Source of the DNA: Physcomitrium patens
Taxonomy: Eukaryota > Streptophyta > Bryopsida > Funariales > Funariaceae
Direction of reading: 5' to 3'
Assembly (NCBI RefSeq): GCF_000002425.4
Contig: NC_037253.1
Coordinates: 15,415,884 to 15,479,883, forward strand
Length of the DNA stretch: 64,000 nucleotides
The notes beneath the pieces are model-generated. The model worked only from the letters and a program-made list of their open reading frames with translations, searched no databases and was not told the origin of the DNA. The number at the start of each line of letters is the position of its first letter. Positions within the stretch are counted from its first letter, which is position 1. This document shows, one piece after another, positions 1 to 9,977 of the stretch. The position numbers and the translations under genes were made by a program.

Positions 1-59
1 AATCTTATTGTTTTACATTAAACATTATTTTAGAACCTATATATTACAAAATCTCTATC

Positions 60-1496
60 TTATTAGATTCAAATGCCTCAAAGTGTTTCTTAGATAAAGA
101 ATTTATTAAAAGATTTAACATGTCTTTAGTAAAGAAAACTAAACTATTCACGTAAAAGTCATAGATGGTCATCCATTGTCTTCTCGAGATATTACTTACA
201 AAATCTTTTTTTATAGAAATAATAATTAATAGTCATAATAGCTTTGTAGTATTTAATATCATTAGAATTCTCTTTAATCCAATTATTTTAAATTTATTAT
301 GATAAAAAAATATAACCTTTGAGTAGATTGGATTTCTTGTACTCTTAAATTTTCTAAAAATATAAGAGTATAGTTAATCAAGTAAAAAATTACAAATCTA
401 GTACAATTAAACCTATGTTTGTAGGTACAAGAGCTTTCTTGCATATTGCAAAAGAAGGATCACCTTATATCATTGATGCCACACCCGTTTCTAATGGTGT
501 AAAAACTTCAAGTGGTATTCCAAGCCAATATTAAGATTTTAAAGATATATTTGAGAAAAAGAATGTAGATATTCTTCCAAAACATTGTCCCTATGATTGC
601 TCAATTGACCTTCAAGAAGAAGCATAATTGTCATTTGGACCAATCTACAATTTATCACAAAATGAGTTGGCCAAACTCAAAGAGTATATTGAAGAGAATT
701 TGGCAAAGATATTCATACGCCATTCCAAATTTCCAGCAGGAGTTCCAATTCTATTTGTGAAGAAAAAAGTTAGATCATTAAAGAAGTGTATTGATTATTG
801 ATGACTCAACAAGATCACCATCAAAAATAGGTACCTACTATGTTTAATATCTTATCTTCTTGATTAGTTGAATGAAACTAAGATTTATATAAATATAGAT
901 CTATAAGGAGTATATAACCTGATACGCATAAAAAAAAGAAATAAATGGAAGACTACATTTCAAACCAAGTATGAATATTTTGAATATAATATCATGTCTT
1001 TTGGACTTACAAATGTACCAGCAGATTTTCAACATCTTATGAATGTTGTTTTTTAAGAATTTTTAGATGATTTTGTTGTTTGTTATCTAGACAACATCTT
1101 AATCTATTCTAAGAATACAAAAAAATATGAACTTCATGTTCATCATGTATTACAAAAATTAAGAGAAGAAGGACTCTATGCCAAGATAAAAAAGTATGTA
1201 TTCTACACTTCTCAAGTTGACTTTTTAGGTTACATCATTTCAAACAATGGACTTATGTTGGATCCTAAGATAGTTTAAACTATTATGGATTAAAAGAATC
1301 CAAAAATAATTTGAGATGTCCAATGTTTTTTGAGATTTGTCAACTACTATCGGATCTTCATCAAGGACTTCTCTCAAATTACAACTCCAATTACATATTA
1401 AACTTGTAAAGACAAACTTCAATAGAATCAAGAAGTAGAAGCAACATTTGAAGCTTTAAAGTTAACCTTCGTTTATGCACCAATCTTGTATCATGT
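60..1496 (+). pseudogene. H protease-RT fragment
   Basis: Conceptual translation with many stops shows the end of an aspartic protease (CFLD followed by a basic stretch, then NPIIL near 290). The pre-RT linker follows at about 420-700 (GTRAFLHIAKEGSPY, then DIFEKKNVDILPKH). The RT core comes next: FVKKK near 755, an altered MPFGLTNAP as MSFGLTNVP near 1000, and the polymerase box as YLDN near 1085-1100. Many stops are TAA or TGA where F and G have CAA, CGA or TGG. The reading stops at the family-B insertion and resumes at 2820. Confidence 0.8.
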
Positions 1497-2819
1497 TGTC
1501 GTGTTGTAGTTCGGCTATTATATGAAAATAATGTAATTATGTATTTAAATTATAATTTATTAAGTAACATGGTGAGAGCCATGTTAGTAGATTTTAGTTG
1601 GTTGTAGAATATAATTTGATTATTACCTTGAAAAGAGATTGTTTAAAAAGATTACTATAGAATTTATATAACTTTAATTTCTTTTTCATAGTGGCTTTTA
1701 AGATTGGTTTTGGTTGATAGTAACTTCTAAATATTTAGAGTCACCTTTGTTAGACATTGGTGACCTTTAAAAACTTATTTTGGTTCTTTTATTTGATATT
1801 TAGAGCATAAATTATGAAAATATTATAAAAAAAAGGATTGAAGAAGGGTTTTGGTAGCAAAGGAAGTAATTAGGGCACCAATATAGATAAATGGAGATGG
1901 ATGATAAAAATCTCCATTCCTATTGGTCAAAAATAATGACCAATGGACTTTGAGGAGGCTGCCTAAGGCCATATTAGGAATTAGGGTTCGTTTTTTGGAG
2001 CCATTTGAACTTTGAAGGCTAGGTTTAGGATTTTGGCTATGGTTTTGATACAAATCTTGTATAATTTGGAGTTTATATGAAGGAGATATAGGCACTCAAA
2101 GTTAAGGTGTTGATTTGGGAGCTACTGTCACTCTTTTTAATATATCGCACGCGTACGGAAGGCAATTGAAGATCAGTGACCATGAATGGAGAGAGCACTT
2201 TTTCGGCTACACTTTTTATATATTGCTTACTGGATTCTAAGTTAAGATAAAAGAGTTATTGGATTTTGAAGTCAGTGCATGTAATCAAAGGGTAGTAAAT
2301 GACCCGATTTACTAGTGGTTGTGTCTTGAACCATATCTTGAGCAATATGACAAGGTTTTGGCTCAAAATTTCAGGAAGTGTGTAAATTCATGTTAGTAAA
2401 ATTTATACATAAGTTTAATGAAATTTGAGTATTGGATTCTTGAGATATTAAGAAAATAGTGCTTATGTGCTTGTAAATTAGGATTTAGATCATCTGTTAG
2501 GATTTCTTAGATGCCAAAAGATCAGGAGTGAAATTATATATGGTTTTCTTTAGGATAAAAGTTAAGGATGAATTCTACTTATCCTATAAATTTGAGACAA
2601 ACTAAATGGCTAGATCAAGCGTTATGAATTTCTAAAGTTTGAGACAAGAAAATCCTTTGCAAGAAAAATATGTTTTGAAGGAATTTTGTTATATTTTGAG
2701 ATTTATGCAAATAAAAAGAATTTTGGAAGCTGAGACAAGATTCATATAAAGGTTTAAGCTAAATTCTTTATAGCTAGATACCCAATGTATTCCCAAATAG
2801 CAAATCACACTATACAATA
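1497..2819 (+). repeat. Family-B solo LTR, copy 1
   Basis: A 1323-bp block that aligns end to end with 59859-61194 and, more weakly and inverted, with 61907-63177. It starts TGTCGTG. Its last four bases are AATA where copy 2 has GACA, all transitions. The two halves of H's RT/RNase H region flank it directly (TTGTATC before, TGACTTCTCC after). The flanking 4-bp repeats are ATGT (1493-1496) and GCGT (2820-2823), consistent with a target of RCGT. No coding capacity was seen. Ends and 4-bp duplication suggest a solo LTR; a non-autonomous element cannot be excluded because no internal region is present. Confidence 0.7.
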
Positions 2820-3207
2820 GCGTTGACTTCTCCAAAGTATTCTTTATGGAAACAAATGCATTGGACTTTGCTTATATATTGTATTATTACAAATACAAAT
2901 AGATGGATAAATTTCATCCAATAGCTTTTCATTCCAAGAATTTTCAGCAACCAAGATTAACTATAAGGTCCAGGACAAAGAGATTCTTGTAATTGTGGAT
3001 TCTTTCAAAAAATGGCATAATTATCTAGAAGGCGCTTTTAGTCCAGTCACTGATTATATAGATTATCAAAACCTTGAATATTTTATGTCAGCTCATATTT
3101 TGAATCATGGCCAAATTCGTTGGAGCATGTCTTTTTTAAGATTTGAGTTCAATATCACTTATTAGTCTGAAAAACAACAAGGTTTATTCAATGCCTTTTT
3201 GAGACAT
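2820..3207 (+). pseudogene. H RNase H fragment
   Basis: Continuation of H's pol after the B insertion, matching the F segment that runs from the RNase H substrate strand to the spacer before integrase. Stops and frameshifts are frequent. Recognisable pieces include the equivalent of DHKNLEYF near 3060-3090 and the QQGLSDAL segment as QQGLFNAF near 3178-3200. It is cut by the family-D LTR immediately after the segment equivalent to SDALSRR. Confidence 0.7.
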
Positions 3208-4946
3208 TGTCGAATTGTAACAAGACTATATGGTGAAAGATGATAATATGGATCTTATTATAGAAGAGCCAAATTAAAAGAAAAAGTAAAAAAATATGGA
3301 TAAAAGATAGGAAGGTAGTAAAACTTTTAGTAATAATGCTGCCCTTTTAGAAAAAATAGCTTCTATTTACTTTGTAGGACCAAAAATAAGGCAAAATAAG
3401 ATAGATTGGAAAAATAAATGATATAAACATCTTTAGGAGGAAGTTAAGAGTAAATTCTAGTAAAAATTACTTAAATAAACTAGATATTGGTACCCGAAGA
3501 GGGCTGGTTAATAACTTGGATCGAAATCAGACCCTGAGGCACAAAATTGAGTACCTATGGCAAATCGCAGACTCTTTGATAAATCGGAGAGTAGGATTTA
3601 ATAGAAGATTGAATAAGGTTTCTATGAGCATTGGATTTGGGTGATTTGGATCTGTATTGACTTTGTAAGAGCTTTACAAAGTCAAGATTTATTTTGGATG
3701 ACTTAGATTTTATGAAATACAATATGGTTTACGTTTTGGGTGATTTCAAGAGTTTTGTAATAGATCTAGAAGTGAAATTTTGTGAGTTCATGGTTGTAGT
3801 TGTGTTTAATATATTTTGTGAATTTAAGCTCGATCTAATGGTTGATTTGAGGATTATTGAGGTTTAAAAGGATCAAGATCTCAATAAGTAGAATTTTAGA
3901 TTTAGTGAGGGTTTTTAAGATTTCTTGCAATCTACTAGTTGGATTGGAATGAAATTTATGTGAAAGGATATAGGACTTATTTTTCTATGTGTATGAGAAT
4001 TTTGAGATCAATCGAACAGTGAAAAAGAGAGATATTGGCTTTGAGAGATTAGCATCAAGGTTGGAGAAAGAGGCCTGCCAATATTCGAACACATTTTTGA
4101 GGTTATCCTCTATTTGATAATTTCGATCCTTTTCAAATTTTTTGTGCTTATTTTTAACTTATTTTTTAAGAAGTGTGCAAAATTTGAGTTAAGATCAATG
4201 ATTTATTCATTAATTATTGAGATTTAAATCTATTATAAGAATTATAAGGATTTGGTTAGGGATTGATTTAGGATTTAGAGTTTGGTTAGGATTTGATTTA
4301 GGATTTAGGATTTGATTTAGAATTTGGTTGAGATTTGGTTTAGGATTTGATTTAGGTTTAGGATTTGATTTAGGATTAGGGTTTGATTAGGATTTGATAA
4401 GGGTTTGATTAGGATTTGATAAGGGTTTGATTAGGATTTGATAAGGGTTTGATTTAGGATTTATTTAGGGTTTGAGATTTGGTTTAGATTTTGGTTAGGA
4501 TTTTATTTAGATTTTAGGATTTTGTTTAGGATTTGGTTAGGATTTGATTTAGAATTTGATTGAGATTTGGTTTAAGATTTGTTTAGGATTTAGGGTTTGA
4601 TTTAGGATTTAGGATTTTATTAGGGTTTAAGATTTAATTAGTTTTGGTCTAAAGTTTGAATGAAGTCCAATAGGATTTTAATTAGAATTAAATTAAGATT
4701 GAAATGAGATGTATTTGAGAGATATTTGTGATCATTTCAATTATTTCTTTAAGATTTCTTATTATTTCTTATTATTTCTTTGAGGTTGTTTTGAATTTGA
4801 TTAAAGCTTGCTTAGCATTATTATGGTCTAATTAGAGTTTAGTTAGTATTCTATTAGAGTTAAGATTTTGTTGTTGCAATTTCTATTCTACCTTCCACAA
4901 GCAGGTGCCCAAAGCATTCTCAAGCAAGACTTCATGTAATACAACA
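3208..4946 (+). repeat. Family-D-like solo LTR with expanded internal repeats
   Basis: It begins TGTCGAATTGTAACAAG, like the D LTRs (TGTCGTGTTGTAAC). Its last 70 bases (TTCTACCTTCCACAAGCAGG ... TGTAATACAACA) match the D LTR end at 24960-25024. It interrupts H between the segments equivalent to LSRR and YFVPKE. The flanking 4-bp repeats are ACAT (3204-3207) and ACGT (4947-4950), again an ACGT target. At 1739 bp it is longer than the 1212-bp D1 LTR, partly because of a TTTAGG-rich array. The middle is too diverged to align by eye, so family membership rests on the ends. Confidence 0.6.
4245..4650 (+). repeat. Degenerate GATTTAGG/GTTTAGGG array
   Basis: About 400 bp built from irregular hexamers to octamers such as GATTTAG, GGTTTAGG and AGGGTTTGATT. 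Includes three perfect 22-bp tandem copies at 4379-4400, 4401-4422 and 4423-4444. The motif recalls the plant telomere unit TTTAGGG but is rarely a perfect tandem of it. It lies inside the D-like LTR and probably expanded by slippage. Confidence 0.8.
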
Positions 4947-6365
4947 ACGTTTTTATCTTGTACCTAAAGAAGGAAATACAACTTTTGATTAATAAAAGAT
5001 GATTTTATTGAAACTGGAATAATTTCATCTTTGAATAGTGAAATCAACATTGAGTATTGATTCAACTTTTTTTAAACAAATTCAATCAAGTATGTCGTCT
5101 AATCTTCAAAATATCATGATATCATGAATACTTCTTCTTAGTCTTGTGATATTTCTAAGTTTGAGTTCAAGAACAACCTACTTTATTTCAAAGGATGCCT
5201 ATATGTGTCAGAAAAAGAAGTACGTTTACGTGTTCTTTAAATACATCATGACTTTTCAACGACAAGATATTTTGGATACAACAAGATTCTAGAGCTAATA
5301 TCTAGGGATTTTTAGTAGCTACAAATGTAAAAAGCTGTAAAAGATTTTGTTCAATCGTGAAACATTTGTTCAAGGTCAAAAAGTCTTTTGTATCAACTTT
5401 ATGGACTTCATCAACCATTACCTATTCCAGAACAATCATGGTATTTTATTTCTATGGATTTTATTATAGATCTTTTAGTCTCAAGATCGTGTAATTTTAT
5501 ATTTGTGATAGCAGATCGTTTTATCAAAATGGTACATTTTGTACCATGTACAAAATCTATCATAAATAAAGAAACTGCCAATCTTTTCTTTGATAATATT
5601 TATTAATATCATGGATTGCCAAAAGTTATTATATCAGATAGGAGGTTTCAATTTATATCAAGATTTTGGAGAACTCATTTTAAGATTTTAAAAGTAGACA
5701 TAAAGCTTTCTTCAGTCTTTCATTTTCAAATTAATAGGCAAATAGAGAGTATAAACTAAGTTTTGGACTATACTTAAGGTGTACCATCAATTATCAACAA
5801 GACGATTGAAGAACCCTCTTGTCATTGACAAAGTTTATTTATAATAATAGGATGCCTTCTTCTATGTAACAAATACCTTTCTTTTCTAATTATGATTATC
5901 ATCCATAACTTGATACTTTTGACTTTTTAAAAGTTGATAATCTTGTGGCAAAAGATTTGGCAAATCATTTGTCACAGCTACATGCAACAATGAAGGTGCA
6001 ATTAAAGGAAATTTAAGATCAAGAAAAGATCAACATACATGTATATCAAAAGAAACAACTACAATTTAATGTAGGTGATAAGATATGGTTGTTTTATTGA
6101 AATATTAAGACTACTTGTTCTTATGATAAGTTGGACTATTGCAAGCTTGGATCTTTTTTTATTTGTAGACAAATCAATCTAGTTGCTTATCGATTATATC
6201 TACCCAACGCAATGAAGATCCATTTTGTCTTTCATGTGTCTCTTCTTGAACCATACAAGACTATGAACATACCAAGAAGAAGGCAAGCTCCACCTCTTTC
6301 TATAGAAGTAGACAATAATGAAGAATTCAAAGTGGAAGAAGTTTTAAATTATTATTTGCTATAAA
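4947..6365 (+). pseudogene. H integrase to start of chromodomain
   Basis: Degenerate reading matching F residue by residue. It starts with FYLVPKEG after the D-like insertion, then the zinc-finger region (HHDFSTTRYFGYNKILELISRD near 5245-5310). The integrase core follows (ISMDFIIDL near 5450, the segment equivalent to ISDRGTQF near 5630, QINRQIESINQ near 5725). The C-terminal domain comes last (FHVSLLEPYKT near 6230-6260, EEVL near 6335). Stops and substitutions are widespread, and the chromodomain is lost beyond EEVLN. Confidence 0.8.
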
Positions 6366-6605
6366 AAAAATAAAGTCCTTGTAAGCCAAGGCATATGTCT
6401 TACAAAGTCAATACATGTTAGAGGTCTTGTAGAGCATTGCCACATAACTCCTAGTTAGATAGTATATATATAGGCAAGAGAGAAGCCCTCTTTACTCTTA
6501 TTAACTTGTTTCTTGCTTCTAGTCTAGATTTAAGAGTCTCTAGTTTCCTTTTCTTTTTTTTTGACAATAGCCATTTCAGTTTTATTTTAATATATATACT
6601 ATTTT
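6366..6605 (+). repeat. H 3' LTR fragment (F family)
   Basis: Matches the reverse complement of the F LTR: AAGCCAAGGCATATGTCTTAC, the TAGTTAGATAGTATATATAGG promoter segment, then CTCTTTACTCTTATTAAC (the predicted transcript start) and the AGTCTAGATTTAAGAGTC stretch. Both ends are missing: the start of U3 is gone with the internal deletion and the end stops near 6605. The transcript-start 11-mer is decayed. Confidence 0.75.
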
Positions 6606-6619
6606 ATTGCTATTTTTTC

Positions 6620-7375
6620 ACTTTTTTTTCAATGTAGATTTTTCAAGTTTATGCATCTTCTTCTAGTTCATATCTTTGGCAACCTTAGATTTCAAACCTT
6701 ATAGAAATTTATCTATCATCTCCGCTTCTGAAATAATGCTGATTTGAAGACATATAAACTTAAATTGGGAGACATAGAGATTTAAATTTTGTAAGATTTG
6801 CCAAGTAATCACATGCTATCTTTTCAACATTGATGGGCCAAAATTGATTCCTAAAATCAGTCTCAAACTCCTTCCAATCACAAAATCGACCTTGAGCTTC
6901 ATAGCTTTGAATTTGATGTCACCACGAAATGGTTGCTGCATCTCTCAAATAGCTGGCTGCATACAAAATTCCTTTAGTGATATTTGCCCTAGATAGTTGG
7001 ATGTATTATTGCATGTTGAAGAGCCATTGACATACGTCTTCTTGTCTTCAAGTCCTAAAATATATACTAGAGTTATTCAATTTCAACCCAGTAAATGTCA
7101 ACTCCTTTGTTTTAGAGGCTTCTATTTTTTTTTGTAAAGTAATTATTTAGCTTAAGAGGTGTTGTATTTGAACCTTCATCTAGGATTTTTCGACTATTTC
7201 TTTTATGATGTAACTTCCTTGCTGAATTCTACTATTATAATGCCTTCTTATCTTCTAGTTGATTTTTTAAAAATAATTCATTGTAGCCTCAACATAGTAT
7301 CCAAAGTAACAATAATAATTAACCTTGAACTAAACAATGGCTATTGACACCTTTATAAAGAATAATCTAACACTT
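6620..7375 (-). pseudogene. K: gypsy gag and leader remnant
   Basis: Minus-strand translation with stops shows a Ty3/gypsy gag core: GILYAASYLRDAATISWWHQ, then FCDWKEFETDFRNQFWP and ACDYLANL, between about 7000 and 6780. This is the usual retrotransposon gag pattern of a W-rich helix followed by a WxxFxxxFRxQF segment. It is a different gag from those of F, C, D and E. The rest of K's coding region and its 3' LTR are absent; K ends near H's truncated LTR. Confidence 0.65.
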
Positions 7376-7387
7376 GCTCTGATACCT
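7376..7387 (-). other. K primer-binding site (initiator tRNA-Met type)
   Basis: The minus strand reads AGGTATCAGAGC, eleven of twelve bases of the TGGTATCAGAGC site typical of plant elements primed by initiator tRNA-Met. It abuts the K LTR fragment that starts at about 7388. This contrasts with F, G and C, which have no such site next to the LTR. Confidence 0.7.
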
Positions 7388-7427
7388 ATAAAACATGACC
7401 AATCTCTCTTAAGAGTCTAAGAATCTT
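7388..7427 (-). repeat. K 5' LTR, fragment left of E
   Basis: Forty bases between K's primer-binding site and the left end of element E. E was inserted within this LTR, so the remainder should lie right of E at 40647 onward. No second K LTR is present to define the full length. Confidence 0.45.
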
Positions 7428-8627
7428 TGTAAGTGCAAATCTCACCCCTCTACCCAAATTACAAGATGGCTTCAATTAAGAGTTGCTTGTAATCCATAGT
7501 GTGAAGTGAAAGATGCAATGAAAAAGAGCAAAAGAAGAAACAACACAAACAAGTGAAATAAATGTATACAAGCAAATACACATTCTAAAACTCGGTCACA
7601 GTTTGTTCACGAAGTTTTCATCTAGTAAAAAGTAAAAAATAAAAGTATATTTTTAGGAATTTAATTTTTTTAAACTTTCCAATGATGTAAGAAATATATA
7701 AATCCGAGTTACTATAAGTAAGTTATGAAGGTTTAAAAATAATAAATAAATAAATAAAAATTAAGTAAAAATATTTTACCTCAAGGATAACTTGCTTATA
7801 GGTCAAGGATTTGAGCCTCACCAAGGCTCACATGTAGTGTATATTAGTTGTCTAAAGAGGCCTTGAGGTCTTAGTCTTATCTTCCTACCTATACACAAAG
7901 TGCTACAACCCATATGGGAATTGTGCACCTTCCTTCTTACAAGGACTAGACTAGTTGCTGGTCCTCCTATTTTCTACCAGTAAAACTCATTTTTTTTTAT
8001 ATTTTTGACTTCACCATGGTACTCAAAAATATCCAATTAGTTTAGGAATTTATTGTAGCCTTTAAATCTTACTCTCTTTCTTCATAATGGCTTCCGAAGT
8101 GGTAAAACTCATTTTTACTAAGATCTTAAATATTGTTTTAAAAATTCCTAAAAAATTATAAATAAATTATAAATAAATTCTAGAAAATCTTATAATATTT
8201 ATATAATACTAATATCTATATAAAGCTATATTTTCCTATCTTTGTGATTTTTGATAATAATAAACATCAATTTACATCCACTATAAATCCTATTTTTTAT
8301 ATCAATAACTAAAATGACATGAGATTCTTTCTCATGATTCTTTTAACTACTAATATTTATAGTTTTTATATATACTATATATAGATAGAAGACCAATAAA
8401 AACATCGGTTTTAATAAATAATCCTTAATATTAAACAATGAATAAAATACTAAATAAACAAAGATAATTGCTTCCAAGACTTACTAAGATTCTATCTCCA
8501 CTACTAACATTTTAATTTTCTATTTCTCAAAGGATTTCTATACTATCCACTATATATTGTGATTTAAAGCATTCAAAATGCATATTTTTATCCTAAAACA
8601 ACAAATGAATTAATTTGATGACTCACA
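7428..8627 (-). repeat. E 3' LTR
   Basis: About 1200 bp, closely matching 39438-40646 along its whole length, with small indels and scattered substitutions. Terminal TGTAAGTG ... GACTCACA. The copies differ visibly, more than the LTR pair of C, so E is older than C, as the nesting also requires. Confidence 0.85.
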
Positions 8628-8867
8628 CATGGCGACCATCTCGGATGACTTATAAAAGAGAAGAACCTAGAACTTACCTTCTAAAATGCTATTGAACATA
8701 AAGAAGATTCTTTTATGAAAGTTCTTATCAACTGTTTAAGACAAGAATGAGTGACTTGCTACTAATTTGAAGGAACTAAAGTAGATTTTGTTCTATAGAA
8801 TTAATCAAGAATGATAAAGAAAATTAAATCTAACTTAAGAATTAATGATTATTTACCTATATATAAA
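8628..8867 (-). other. E 3' untranslated internal segment, left of F
   Basis: 240 bp between E's 3' LTR and F. It continues at 15239 on the other side of F. No coding signal was seen, and no strong polypurine tract is visible next to the LTR. Confidence 0.5.
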
Positions 8868-9419
8868 TGTCAAGGACAAAGACTCGATGAGGGAAAATAT
8901 ACACAAAAAGGCTATCTCGATATAATAAGTCAAAATATAAACAAGTATGTATATTAAAAGGAAACTAGAATGGCTATTGCCACAAGACAAGAAACTAAAG
9001 ACTCTTGAACCTGGACTAGAAGCAAGAAAAGAGTTGACAAGAGTGAAGAAGCCTTCACTCTTGTTTCTATATATACTATCTAACTAGGGACTACGTGGCG
9101 ACATTCTATAGGACCTCCAATATGTGTTGACTTTGTAGGACACATGCCTTGACTTACAAGGCAAGTTTTTCTACGTGTGGGCCACATAGTTAGCTTGATC
9201 TTCAAGCTAACAACATGTGTGGCACATGGCCAACTTGTTGACCACGTTTCTAATCCAAAAAGTCAATTAAAGACACCTATGAAGTCAAAGCAGCATCTAC
9301 GAAGTTTCTAGGAAGCTTCTATATTAAATATTATAGAATTAACTTACTTTTATCTACTTTTACTTACTTCTACCTATTTCTATATGTAATTATTAGCTTA
9401 CATGATTATGGCCGTGATA
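8868..9419 (-). repeat. F 3' LTR
   Basis: 552 bp, nearly identical to 14687-15238. The first element-strand bases are TATCACGG (TG changed to TA) and the last are CCTTGACA. It contains the U3 heat-shock-like units near 9299-9319 (GAAgtTTC, GAAgcTTC), the TATA segment near 9068-9078 and the 11-mer TTGACAAGAGT (plus strand) at 9034-9044. Confidence 0.9.
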
Positions 9420-9435
9420 TTACCCCCCCTTCTAG
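9420..9435 (-). other. F polypurine tract
   Basis: The minus strand reads CTAGAAGGGGGGGTAA immediately before the 3' LTR, the expected plus-strand primer. G has an equivalent purine run (AGAAGGGGGGAGA) next to 48238. Confidence 0.8.
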
Positions 9436-9460
9436 AGACGAATTCCACGAGGAGCGGTCA

Positions 9461-9883
9461 TCATATGTTGAGGAAATCTATGATGCGACGAATTGTATTC
9501 GCCACATACTCTGATCTCTGTACTCTTCGAAGATGATTGATAGGGCCTCTCAACCATCGGTAGTGTCCCATACCAGAGCGGGAAGACCACCCAGTTATTT
9601 GATCATTGTTGAGGCCTTCGTAACTTCCTTCGAATAGAATATTTGGAACACCATCAGGAGTTTTTCCTACCTCTAGCAAAATCACCAAACATCAGGAGTC
9701 CCTTCCCAAATCATGATACCAAACGCATTGTATCTCACCATCTATTCGAGGAAGAACATGTCGTTCTTGAAGATCTTCATCTCGATTGCGTCGTCTTGAA
9801 GGTTGTGATAATCGTAATGTCTCGTCCGGCAGGTCAGCAAACGAAGGTTCTTGAGTTGAATCCGCTGGTTGTTGGCTCTCCAT
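9461..9883 (-). pseudogene. F extra 3' ORF (conserved, unknown function), frameshifted
   Basis: Starts ATG at 9883 (MESQQPADSTQEPSFADLPD) and is read in two frames joined near 9690. The C-terminal part has VILLEVG, DGVPNILFEGSYEGLNNDQ and GMGHYRWLRGPINHL. It aligns with the intact 109-residue ORF of element C at 17675-18004 (VIVFEIE, FAGKFHNEDM, GVGHYRWLQGSMNHL). It lies between the chromodomain stop and the polypurine tract. No known domain is recognised and no membrane segment is visible, so it is not obviously envelope-like. Confidence 0.7.
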
Positions 9884-9977
9884 CTAATTAGCGTCACAAA
9901 TGTAAAGAAGTTACAAACAATGATAAGAAATTGAATGTTATCTTGCCTCAATCTTGTCTCTTTTATAAGAGAGATTT

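Larger units (their letters stand above)
1..6605 (+). mobile_element. Decayed chromodomain Ty3/gypsy element H (F family)
   Basis: Seen: a plus-strand series of degenerate protease, reverse transcriptase, RNase H, integrase and start-of-chromodomain segments that matches elements F and G domain by domain. The 5' LTR and gag lie off the left edge. Two later LTR insertions interrupt it (1497-2819 and 3208-4946). After the first residues of the chromodomain (about 6365) the sequence jumps directly into U3 of the 3' LTR. The chromodomain core and the extra 3' ORF seen in F, G and I have therefore been deleted. Every coding segment carries multiple stops, so the copy is dead. Confidence 0.85.

Noticed and set aside
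4245-4650. Real telomere or interstitial telomeric tract
   Set aside because: Perfect TTTAGGG tandems are lacking and the array sits inside an LTR.
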